DNA from: Lawsonibacter sp.
Lineage (GTDB): Bacteria; Bacillota; Clostridia; Oscillospirales; Oscillospiraceae
Assembly: GCA_022793355.1 (NCBI GenBank)
Contig: JAAWCR010000058.1
Location: forward strand, 1 to 35,880
Length of the DNA: 35,880 nucleotides
Direction: 5' to 3'
Part shown: one piece after another, positions 25,414 through 33,808 of the stretch
Layout of the letters: each line of letters starts with the position of its first letter
Position numbering within the stretch: position 1 is the first letter of the stretch
The notes under the pieces: generated by a model
The model's database searches: none
Told to the model about the DNA's origin: nothing
The model's input: only the letters and a program-made list of their open reading frames with translations
Program-made: the position numbers and the translations under genes

Positions 25414-26727
25414 ATGAACTATAACACGGAACCAAGCCGCACTTTGCGGCCCTTTCTCATCCTCTGGTCCACCCAGTCGCTGTCCACCCTGGGCAGCTCC
25501 ATGACCGCCTTCGCCCTGGTGCTGTGGTCCTACCAGGCCCAGGGCTCCGCCCTTACCACCGCCCTGCTGTCGGTGTGCTCCTACGCCCCCTACGTCGCCA
25601 TGAGCATCTTTGCTGGAGCCCTCAGCGACCGGTGGGACAAAAAACGCACCATGCTGGCGTGCGACACCCTGGCCGCCCTGTGCACCCTCACCGTACTGGG
25701 ACTGGCGGAGGCCAACGCGCTGGAGCTTGGGCACCTGTATCTGGTCAACGCCCTGTCCGGGCTGATGAACACGGTGCAGCAGCCCGCCGCCGACGTGGCA
25801 GTCACCCTGCTCACCCCCCGAGAGCACTTCCAGCGGGCAGGCGGTCTGCGGTCTCTGTCCTACTCCCTGAACAACATGTTGGCCCCTGCCCTGGCCTCTG
25901 GACTGTACGCCTTGGCCGGCCTGCGGGCCGTTATTTTGTTCGATTTGGTCACCTTTTCCGTGGCTTTTCTCTCCCTGCTGTTCCTCATTGACCTCCCCCG
26001 CCCCTTCGAGCAGGAGGAACCTGAGCCGGTGTTCCAATCCGCCAGGGCAGGGCTGACCTATCTGCAGCGGGAACGGGGTGTGCTGGATATCATTCTTTTT
26101 CTGGCGGCCATCAACCTCACCGCCTCCATGTTCAATGCCGCTCTGCCCGCCCTGGCCCTCACCCGGCCCTGGGGCGGAGAGTACGCCCTGGGCCTGATCC
26201 AGAGCATCAGCGGCGGGGCCATGCTGGCGGGCGGCCTGGCCTCTTCCCTCCTGCCCGCGCCCAAAAGCCGGGTGAGGGTCATCTGCAACTGCCTGCTGCT
26301 GGCTATGTCCACCGAAAACTTCTGCCTGGCCTTCGGAAAAAACCTGTCTGTCTGGTGTGTGGGCGCGGCCCTGGGCTGGGTGGGCATCCCGGTGATGAAC
26401 GCCAACTTGGACGCCCTGGTGCGCGGCCGGGTACCGGTGGAACTCCAGGGCCGGGTATACGCCGCCCGGAACACCCTGCAATTTTTTACCATCCCCTTGG
26501 GGTATCTGCTGGGCGGGCTTCTGGTGGACCGGGCCTTCGAGCCTTTGGCCGCCCGGATGGGACCGGGTTCGCTGTGGGCCCTCCTGTTCGGATTGGGAAA
26601 AGGCTCCGGCGCCGCCGGGTTGTTCCTGGTTCTGGGCTTTCTGGGGGTGCTGACCTGCCTGATTTTCCGCCGGGACCGGCACATCTGGTTGTTAGAATCG
26701 GCATCCATGCCTGAAAACCCCAAATAA
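25414..26727 (+). CDS. MFS efflux transporter (MefA-like family)
   Basis: 437 aa polytopic; LSDRWDKKRTMLACD motif and general macrolide-efflux-like MFS pattern. Confidence 0.85.
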   Translation: MNYNTEPSRTLRPFLILWSTQSLSTLGSSMTAFALVLWSYQAQGSALTTALLSVCSYAPYVAMSIFAGALSDRWDKKRTMLACDTLAALCTLTVLGLAEANALELGHLYLVNALSGLMNTVQQPAADVAVTLLTPREHFQRAGGLRSLSYSLNNMLAPALASGLYALAGLRAVILFDLVTFSVAFLSLLFLIDLPRPFEQEEPEPVFQSARAGLTYLQRERGVLDIILFLAAINLTASMFNAALPALALTRPWGGEYALGLIQSISGGAMLAGGLASSLLPAPKSRVRVICNCLLLAMSTENFCLAFGKNLSVWCVGAALGWVGIPVMNANLDALVRGRVPVELQGRVYAARNTLQFFTIPLGYLLGGLLVDRAFEPLAARMGPGSLWALLFGLGKGSGAAGLFLVLGFLGVLTCLIFRRDRHIWLLESASMPENPK

Positions 26728-26850
26728 CCGCCGCTTGGTTATTTATGAGGCTTTGAAAACCCAAAATTTTCAAAAAGGCCTGTACACTCCCTGCATATTG
26801 TGGTACAATGGGTTAGAAAACACCCCTAAATACAATAGGAGGTATGCGCT

Positions 26851-27306
26851 ATGAAATGTCCCTACTGTGCCTTTTTAGAGAGCAAGGTGGTGGATTCCCG
26901 CCCCGCCGACGAGGGGGCCAGCATCCGCCGCCGCCGGGAGTGTCTGTCCTGCCACAAGCGCTTCACCACCTACGAGACTGTGGAGAGTCTGCCCCTTATG
27001 GTCGTCAAAAAGGACGGCAGCCGCCAGAGCTTCGACCGCAGCAAAGTGCTCGGCGGCCTGATTCGGGCCTGTGAGAAGCGGCCCGTCTCCTATCAGGCCC
27101 TGGAGCACATGGTAACGGAGATCGAACAGGTGCTGCAAAACCAGATGGACCGGGAGATCAGCTCCGCTGTAATCGGCGAGCTGGTGATGGAGCGGCTGAA
27201 AAAACTGGACGAGGTGGCCTATGTCCGCTTCGCCTCGGTCTACCGCCAGTTTAAAGACATCAACACCTTTATGACCGAGCTGAACAAGTTGCTGGAGGAT
27301 AAATAG
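26851..27306 (+). CDS. nrdR: Transcriptional repressor NrdR
   Basis: MKCPYC...[31 protein letters not shown] and ATP-cone [16 protein letters not shown]. Confidence 0.97.
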   Translation: MKCPYCAFLESKVVDSRPADEGASIRRRRECLSCHKRFTTYETVESLPLMVVKKDGSRQSFDRSKVLGGLIRACEKRPVSYQALEHMVTEIEQVLQNQMDREISSAVIGELVMERLKKLDEVAYVRFASVYRQFKDINTFMTELNKLLEDK

Positions 27307-27340
27307 CGGAACGTCCCCCTAAAGAAGCGTATAATAAGGA

Positions 27341-27370
27341 AGCGCCCCGCATACGCGGGGCGCTTTTTTC
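27341..27370 (+). terminator. Terminator after nrdR
   Basis: gcgccccgc-atac-gcggggcgcttttttc. Confidence 0.85.
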
Positions 27371-27467
27371 ATTGATACAGTTTTGCCTCCTCTCAAATGA
27401 TGAGGTCATTATATCAGGACAGCCCCTCCCCTTCCACCAGGGAAACCTGACAATTTTACCCGGTTTC

Positions 27468-28385
27468 TTAACAGTCCCCCTCCCACACCAGGTCCTCCCG
27501 GGGCAGCTTTTCCCAGGAAAAGAGCGGTATCAGCTCCCGGGGCGTGACCGCCTCGGGCCGGTCGATGAGACGGGCAGCACAGGCCAGCCGGCCCACCAGC
27601 TCCGGGGCGGTGTGCCGCTCCTGAAGCCGGCCCAGCTCCAGGTCCCGGTCCCGCTTGGCCAGGCGGCGGCCGTCGGGGGCCAGCAGAAGGGGCAGATGGC
27701 CATAGTCTGGGTGGGTCAGGCCCAGCTGTTCCTGGAGCCAGCGCTGCCGGGGGGTGGAGGAGAGCAGATCGCTCCCCCGGACCACCTGGGTCACGCCCAT
27801 GGCTCCATCGTCCACCACCACGGCCAGCTGGTAGGCAAACACCCCGTCAGACCGGCGGAGGATGAAGTCGCCGCAGTCCCGGGCCAGATTCTCCCGATAC
27901 TCCCCCTGGAGTAGGTCGGTGAAGGACACCTCCCGCCCCGGAACCCGCACCCGCCAGGCGGGACGGCGCCGGGCGGACAGCTCTTCCCGCTCCGCCCGGG
28001 ACAGGCGTCCGCACCGGCCGCTGTACACCGCCGCCCCATCGGACCGATGGGGTGCAGAGGCGGCCAGCCGCTCGGCCCGGGTGCAGAAGCAGGGGTAGAG
28101 CAGCCCCTGTTCCTCCAGCTCCCGGAAGGCCTGGGCGTAGATGTCCGTCCGGCGGCTCTGATACACCGGCCCGCCATCCCAGTCCAGCCCCAGCCACTCC
28201 AGGTCCCGCATGACCTGGTCGCAGTATCCCTGGCCGCACCGGTCCGGGTCCAGGTCCTCCAGCCGCAGGACCATCCCGCCCCCCGCGCTCCGGGCGGACA
28301 GCCAGGCCAGCAGGCAGGACCACAGGTTGCCCATGTGCATCCGTCCGCTGGGGCTGGGAGCAAACCTTCCCACAACCCTACTCAT
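27468..28385 (-). CDS. gluQ: Glutamyl-Q tRNA(Asp) synthetase
   Basis: GRFAPSPSGRMHMGNL, RLEDLDPDR, CFCTRAERLAAS, KRDRDLEL; start placed at MSRVVGRFAPSPSG. Confidence 0.92.
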   Translation of the reverse strand: MSRVVGRFAPSPSGRMHMGNLWSCLLAWLSARSAGGGMVLRLEDLDPDRCGQGYCDQVMRDLEWLGLDWDGGPVYQSRRTDIYAQAFRELEEQGLLYPCFCTRAERLAASAPHRSDGAAVYSGRCGRLSRAEREELSARRRPAWRVRVPGREVSFTDLLQGEYRENLARDCGDFILRRSDGVFAYQLAVVVDDGAMGVTQVVRGSDLLSSTPRQRWLQEQLGLTHPDYGHLPLLLAPDGRRLAKRDRDLELGRLQERHTAPELVGRLACAARLIDRPEAVTPRELIPLFSWEKLPREDLVWEGDC

Positions 28386-28755
28386 CGCCATACTCTGCCA
28401 GCGCCTCCCGCAGAAACTCCATGTCCTTGTCATCCAGGGCGTGGAGGCCGGCGGTCTCCTCCAGGTGGTGGGTGAACTCGTGGGCTATGGTGGTAAAAAT
28501 CTCGTCCTTCCAGCCCCCCTCGTTCTCCTCGGACAGCAGAGCGGCAAAGGAGCCGTAGTAAAGCAGGATGTACCGGCCCAGCAGATCGTGGACATACTCG
28601 CCCATGACATACATCTCGTCCGGGGGAAAATCCGGGTCGGTGAGGGCCTCCTCCTCCAGCTGAATGCCGCCGTCCAGGTCCTCAAAAAAGGCCTCCGGAA
28701 AGCGGGCCGCAATCTCCTCCAGCCAGTCGCCCATCTGGTCGTATGTGGGGATCAT
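28378..28755 (-). CDS. Zincin-like metallopeptidase family protein
   Basis: TTIAHEFTHHLEE (HExxH) motif. Confidence 0.82.
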   Translation of the reverse strand: MIPTYDQMGDWLEEIAARFPEAFFEDLDGGIQLEEEALTDPDFPPDEMYVMGEYVHDLLGRYILLYYGSFAALLSEENEGGWKDEIFTTIAHEFTHHLEETAGLHALDDKDMEFLREALAEYGDE

Positions 28756-28799
28756 GGTCTCATCTCCTTAACCGTTCCGTTCAAAAGGGTGGGGCCGCA

Positions 28800-30014
28800 T
28801 CAGGGCGACAGATCCGCCTTCCGCCGCAGCAGCGACAGAGGCGGGACCTGCCGGGGCAGCTTAATGCGGAAAGCCATCTGGGGGCGGCGCACCTCCTCCA
28901 GGGGGCGGCCGTCTGTGTCCCACAGGGCTTCCACCGTAAGGGCCTGGGGCCGCACGCCGGGGCCCACCAGCTCCAGGGGTTCTCCCACCCCAAACTTGTT
29001 ATTCAGGGTAAGAACGGCGTTTCCGTCCCCGTCGCAGGACTGCACCTTGGCCACAATCTGCCAGTCCCGGACATACCGCGAGTTTTCGGTAAATTGCCCC
29101 GGCGGACCGTAGAAAAAGCCGGTGGAATAGTGCCGGTGGCTGATGTGCTCCACCTCGTCCCGCCACACCGGGTCCAGGGGGACCCCCACCGCCGCCGCGT
29201 CCACAGCATGGCGGTAGGCTCCGGTGACGACAGCGGCGTAGTAGGCGGACTTGGCCCGCCCCTCCAGCTTAATGGAGTCCACCCCGGCCTCCGCCAGCTC
29301 CGCCAAGTGGTCGATCATGCACATGTCCCGGGAGTTCATAATATAGGTCTCACCGTTCTCCTCGTAGACGGGGAAGTATTAGCCGGGCCGCTTCTCCTCC
29401 ATCAGGGCATACTGGTCGCGGCAGGGCTGGGCGCAGGCCCCCCGGTTGGAGTCCCGGCCCGTCATGTAGTTGGACAGCAGGCACCTCCCCGAGTAGCTGA
29501 CGCACATAGCCCCGTGGGCAAAAACCTCAATTTCCAGCTCGGGGGGCGTTTTGGCCCGAATCTCCCGAACTTCCTCCAGCGACAGCTCCCGGGCCAGAAT
29601 CACCCGCCCGGCCCCCAGGCTGTGCCAGGCCCGGGCGGCCTGGTAATTAACGATGCTGGCTTGGGTGGAGATGTGGCACTGGACATGGGGGGCGTATTGT
29701 TTGGCCAGGGCCAACACCCCCACGTCGGCCAGGATAATCGCGTCCACCCCCAGCACCTCCAGATGCTCCAGCCACTCAGGCAGGCGGGCCACCTCCCCGT
29801 TCCGGGGCATGGTGTTGCAGGTAACGTGGACCCGCACTCCATGGGCCCGGCACAGCTCCACCGCCCGGTTCAGCTCCTCGGGGGAGAAGTTGCCGGCGAA
29901 GGAGCGCATTCCGAAGGCGTTCCCCGCCAGATAGACGGCATCCGCCCCATAGGCTACCGCCATTTCCAGCCGCTCCATATCTCCCGCAGGGGCAAGCAGC
30001 TCCATTTTTTTCAT
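28800..30014 (-). pseudogene. U32 family peptidase interrupted by an in-frame TAA
   Basis: ELLAPAGDMERLEMAVAYGADAVYLAG and SYSGRCLLSNYMTGRDSNRGACAQPCR motifs; frame continues after the stop at 29379-29381 as EEKRPG*YFPVYEENGETYIMNSRDMCMIDHLAEL. Confidence 0.85.
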
Positions 30015-30029
30015 CTGTGTCTCTCCTTA

Positions 30030-30061
30030 AAAATATCCACCGGCAATGCCGGTGGATATTT
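30030..30061 (-). terminator. Hairpin after mltG
   Basis: aaatatccaccggc-aat-gccggtggatattt. Confidence 0.8.
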
Positions 30062-30062
30062 G

Positions 30063-31274
30063 TCATTTTTTGTATCGCTCCTGACTGGCGATAAACTGCT
30101 GGTGCTGGTCGTAGGTGCGGAAGAAATGGTGGATGTCGTCATCCCCCAGGGCGTAGTAGAAGTCGCGGCTGTCTGCCGGATTCAGGGCCGCCAAAATGGA
30201 CTCCAGGCCTGGATTGGCAATGGGTGCGGGGGGCAGGCCCCTGTACAGATAGGTGTTATAGGGAGAATCAATGCCCTTGTCCGCCTCGGTGGGCTCCTTG
30301 CCCCCGTTGATATAGACCAGGGTGGCATCCACCTGGAGGTAGCCCTGCGTACCGGCGTTCGGGTTTTCCAGACGATTGTGGATGACGGCGGAAATCTCCT
30401 CTCGGTCCTCGCCGGTGGTCTCACGTTCAATCATAGAGGCGATGGTAAGCAGCTCCCGCAGAGTATAGCCGGACTCCTCCACCTTGGGCATAACGGCCTG
30501 CTCAGTCTGGTTGTAGAAATAGACCAGGAACTTGTTGATGGCGTAGATGGGGTCGTGGGGGGTATAGAATTCGTAGGTGGCAGGCATGAGATAGCCCTCC
30601 AGGCGGCGGTAGTCCCCCAGGGGGATGTCCGCAAGGAAATCAAAGGCATAGTCGTGGGTGGCGGCCGCCTCTTGCAGCTCCTCCACTGACGAAGCCACCC
30701 CCTTGTCCACCATGAGCTGGAAGATCTGGTCAATGGTGTACCCCTCGGGAACTGTCACCGTCACCACCGCGCGATTGGCGGAGTTGGCCTGCATGCCGGC
30801 CAGAAGGGCCCGGTAGTCCATATCGGTGTTCAGGGTGTAGGTGCCCACAGACAAGGTGTCCTTCTTATGAGTAAAGGAGGCAAAGAGGTTGAACAGCAGC
30901 TTATATTCAATAAGCCCTTCCTCTTTCAGCCGGTCCGCCACCGAGTCGAAATCGTCCTCGGCAGTAATGGTAAAGGTAACCACCTTCTCCGGCTTGTCCA
31001 GAGCCAGCACATCTCCGGCGGCCACCCAGCCCGCACAGGCCAGCAGGATGGACAGGCCAATCACCGCCGTCACATAGAGCAGCACCAGGGCCGCGGTGCG
31101 CCCGGCGGATCGCCTTTTCTTCTTTTTGGGCCGGCGGGGAGGCTCTCGGTCCCCTGAACGACCGCCTCCGTATTCCCCGGAGGAGCGGGGGGCTCCGCCC
31201 CGCTCCCGACTCTCATAGGGGGAGCGGCGGTCGTCCCGCCTCCGGCTGGGCTCGTAATAGCTATCCTGGGACAT
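30063..31274 (-). CDS. mltG: Endolytic transglycosylase MltG
   Basis: VPEGYTIDQI, LEGYLMPATYEFY, SMIERET, LQVDATLVYING, SPYNTYLYRGLPPAPIANPGLESI motifs. Confidence 0.95.
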   Translation of the reverse strand: MSQDSYYEPSRRRDDRRSPYESRERGGAPRSSGEYGGGRSGDREPPRRPKKKKRRSAGRTAALVLLYVTAVIGLSILLACAGWVAAGDVLALDKPEKVVTFTITAEDDFDSVADRLKEEGLIEYKLLFNLFASFTHKKDTLSVGTYTLNTDMDYRALLAGMQANSANRAVVTVTVPEGYTIDQIFQLMVDKGVASSVEELQEAAATHDYAFDFLADIPLGDYRRLEGYLMPATYEFYTPHDPIYAINKFLVYFYNQTEQAVMPKVEESGYTLRELLTIASMIERETTGEDREEISAVIHNRLENPNAGTQGYLQVDATLVYINGGKEPTEADKGIDSPYNTYLYRGLPPAPIANPGLESILAALNPADSRDFYYALGDDDIHHFFRTYDQHQQFIASQERYKK

Positions 31275-31385
31275 AGGGGTCAGCTCCTAACATTTTTTCT
31301 GTCACCCGGGACAAGTCGGGGCCATAGAATAGTACAGAACGCAGGGACAGCATCCCGGCGGATTTTATAGTGAGGTGAAATATCT

Positions 31386-31577
31386 ATGTTCTTTGGGAAC
31401 AACGGTTGGGGCGGCAACAGTGCGCTGTGGATCATCATTCTGATTATCATCCTGTTCGGCTGGGGCGGCAACGGCTGCAGCAACAACTGCGGCTGCAACA
31501 ATGGCTGCGGCTGCAACAATGGCTGCGGCTGCGGCAACGATTGCGGCTGTGGCTGCGACAACGACTGCGGCTGCTGA
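31386..31577 (+). CDS. Small Cys/Gly/Asn-rich protein with N-terminal transmembrane segment
   Basis: MFFGNNGWGGNSALWIIILIIILFGWGGNGCSNNCGCNNGCGCNNGCGCGNDCGCGCDNDCGC; RBS gaggtgaaat upstream. Confidence 0.75.
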   Translation: MFFGNNGWGGNSALWIIILIIILFGWGGNGCSNNCGCNNGCGCNNGCGCGNDCGCGCDNDCGC

Positions 31578-31597
31578 CGCCAGCGCTACACACAGCG

Positions 31598-31628
31598 GAA
31601 AAGGCGGGGGAACCATCTCCCGCTTTTT
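31598..31628. terminator. Hairpin between convergent genes
   Basis: aaaggcggggg-aacca-tctcccgctttttt. Confidence 0.6.
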
Positions 31629-31637
31629 TCCAGCCGT

Positions 31638-32213
31638 TCAGAAGGACAGGCCCTCATCCTCACTGAGCAGTACGTCCACCCTGGCGTCGTGGGCCTCGGC
31701 GGGAACCCGGTCCTGAAGGACTGCCCTCCGGCACAGCCCCGCCGTAAAACCGCCGAAGCCCTCCAGCCAGCGGTCGTAATAACCGCCGCCGAACCCTAAG
31801 CGGCAGCCCCTCCGGTCGTAGCACACGGCGGGCACAAGCGCCAGGTCAATCTCCTCCCGAGCCAGCAGGGGACAGTCCTCCCCCGGCTCGGAGATGCCGA
31901 AGGACACCCGAACCAAAGGCTTGTCCGGGTCGTACCGGCGCACCTCCATCTGGTGTCCCGGCAGCATCCGGGGCAGGCCCACCGTCTTACCCCGGGCAAT
32001 CAACTCCCCAATCAGGCGGGCGGTATCCGGCTCCTTTCCGGGGATGCCCCAGAAGGCGAAGATGGTCTTGGCTGCCTCCACCTGGGGTAAGGCCAGAAAC
32101 CGGGCGAACAGGGCGCTGTCGCTCACCCGCAGCTCCTCCGGAGACAGCCCAGCCAGCCGCTCCCGCACCTGGCGGCGCAGCTCCTTTTTTTCCAAATCAA
32201 TAGCGGATGGCAT
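31638..32213 (-). CDS. 5-formyltetrahydrofolate cyclo-ligase
   Basis: KKELRRQVRERL N-terminus and LVPAVCYDRRGCRLGFGGGYYDRWL motif. Confidence 0.93.
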   Translation of the reverse strand: MPSAIDLEKKELRRQVRERLAGLSPEELRVSDSALFARFLALPQVEAAKTIFAFWGIPGKEPDTARLIGELIARGKTVGLPRMLPGHQMEVRRYDPDKPLVRVSFGISEPGEDCPLLAREEIDLALVPAVCYDRRGCRLGFGGGYYDRWLEGFGGFTAGLCRRAVLQDRVPAEAHDARVDVLLSEDEGLSF

Positions 32214-32742
32214 TTCGCACCTGCTCCGCCGCGCCCTTTCCCTTCAGCGCTTCCACCAGGGCCAGCCCGAAGTCAAAGGCGGAACCGGCGGCCCGGCCGG
32301 TGATAATCCTTCCGTCCGTTACAACGCCGCAGGCCACATCCGGCTTGGCCTGAGCGCCAGCGAGCTGCCCCTCCATCCCGGGGTAGCACACCGCCTCTTT
32401 TCCGATCAAATGCCCCCAGCGGCCCAGCAGCGTAGGGGCGGCGCAGATGGCGGCCACCCACAATTCCCGGTCCATGGCCTCTTTTACCAGTGTCTCTACG
32501 GCGGGCTCGGCCCCCAGGTTCTTCACACCCATACCGCCGCCGGGCAAAACCACCATCTCTGCCCGGGACAGATCCACGCTGTCCAGGGACAGGTCCGCCG
32601 CCACGGTGATCCCATGGCTCCCGGTGACAGTATCTCCCTGGAGGGATACCAGCGCGGTTTCAATGTCCGCCCGGCGCAGCAGGTCGGCGGGCGTCAGGGC
32701 TTCCGCCTCCTCAAAGCCGGGAGCTAACAGAATATATACCAT
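32197..32742 (-). CDS. DJ-1/PfpI family protein
   Basis: VYILLAPGFEEAEALTPADLLRRADIE and AAICAAPTLLGRWG nucleophile elbow. Confidence 0.93.
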   Translation of the reverse strand: MVYILLAPGFEEAEALTPADLLRRADIETALVSLQGDTVTGSHGITVAADLSLDSVDLSRAEMVVLPGGGMGVKNLGAEPAVETLVKEAMDRELWVAAICAAPTLLGRWGHLIGKEAVCYPGMEGQLAGAQAKPDVACGVVTDGRIITGRAAGSAFDFGLALVEALKGKGAAEQVRNAIRY

Positions 32743-32800
32743 TAATTTTCCTCCTAATATACTGTTCCTGTGCGCTTTTCGCGACAGTCAGCTGCCTTCC

Positions 32801-33520
32801 CTACTTTTTCAGCCGCCTGCCCGCGGCTTTTATCAGCACCAGGGGGAGCTTGGCCATGCGTCCAGCCCGCTGGGGTTCCTTTTTCAGGCGGTAGGCCCAC
32901 TCCAGGCCCAGCTTCCGCCACCCCTCCGGGGCCCGCTCCACCCTGCCGGCGAACACATCCAGCGCGCCCCCCAGGCCGATGGCCATCCGGGCTCCGGTGT
33001 GCTTGCCCCACCGGGCCATCCACTTCTCCTGCTTGGGGGCCCCCAAACAGACGAAGAGCAGATCCGGCCGGGCGGCGGACACCTTCAGCAGCGCGGCCTC
33101 CTCATCCTTAAAATAGCCGTCCTGGGTACCGCACAGCTCAATATTGGGGCGCTCCTCCAGAATGCGCCGGCCGGCCTCCTCGGCCACGCCGGGCTTGGCC
33201 CCCAGCAGATAGAGCCGCCCGCCCCGCTGGTTGAGGCAGTCCAGCATATCGGCGGCGAACTCCACCCCGGGCACCCGGCCTTTCAGAGGTGTGCCCTGAA
33301 TTTTGGCGGAGTACACCACCCCGATGCCGTCGGGCAGCACCAGGTCCGCACGATTGAGCACATCGCGGAACTCCTCGTCCTTTTCCGCAGCCAGAATAAA
33401 CTCCGGATTGGGTGTAACGACATAGTGAAACCGGTCCTCCTCCAGAAGCCGCGCACCCGCCTGGGCCGCCTCCTCCCGGGTGAGGTCGTCAAAGGCAATG
33501 CCTAAAATTTCTTTTTTCAA
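32801..33520 (-). CDS. WecB/TagA/CpsF family glycosyltransferase
   Basis: VVTPNPEFILAAEKDEEFRDVLNRADLVLPDGIGVVYSAK and FVCLGAPKQEKWMARW; TTG start at 33520 after ggaggtaca preferred over the longer ORF. Confidence 0.9.
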   Translation of the reverse strand: MKKEILGIAFDDLTREEAAQAGARLLEEDRFHYVVTPNPEFILAAEKDEEFRDVLNRADLVLPDGIGVVYSAKIQGTPLKGRVPGVEFAADMLDCLNQRGGRLYLLGAKPGVAEEAGRRILEERPNIELCGTQDGYFKDEEAALLKVSAARPDLLFVCLGAPKQEKWMARWGKHTGARMAIGLGGALDVFAGRVERAPEGWRKLGLEWAYRLKKEPQRAGRMAKLPLVLIKAAGRRLKK

Positions 33521-33700
33521 TTGTACCTCCACGCACCCTGACGGCGCTCTCCTCCTCCGCCGCTGTTTTGCTCCCCTGAAAGTCTCCCCAGGAGGGCAGT
33601 CGCTCAAACAGGGACGGACATATTTTTCCTTATACTGTCTCCGTATTTTACCATGAAATGCCGGAAAAGTCTATGAAAATTCCGTGAAGTATTTTTTAAG

Positions 33701-33758
33701 TTTGTAACCGTTTGTAACTGGCTTGTAACTTGACCCAAAACGTTCCCCGTTCTAAGAT
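33701..33758 (+). promoter_or_regulatory. Promoter with three phased TTGTAAC repeats (WalR/PhoP-like)
   Basis: TGTAAC at 33703, 33713, 33724; then TTGACC (33730-33735)-17 nt-TAAGAT (33753-33758). Confidence 0.7.
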
Positions 33759-33808
33759 AAAATCGACAATATTTACCGGCTTTCGACCGCAAAAGAAAGG
33801 AGCCTACC

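Noticed and set aside
26780-26815. NrdR box in front of nrdR
   Set aside because: Only a partial match (catattgtgg) to one half of the expected palindrome; second half absent
28743-30689. 648-aa plus-strand ORF
   Set aside because: Lies antisense to the zincin end, the U32 peptidase and mltG; GC-rich shadow frame with low-complexity His/Gly/Val composition
31480-31570. Short tandem repeats considered as a CRISPR or VNTR locus
   Set aside because: Repeats are contiguous 18-nt coding units without spacers; explained by the Cys-Gly peptide
31365-31616. Minus-strand Ala/Val-rich ORF (AAIVAAAAAIVAAA)
   Set aside because: Reverse complement of the Cys-Gly repeat region; the plus-strand frame has an RBS and sensible start
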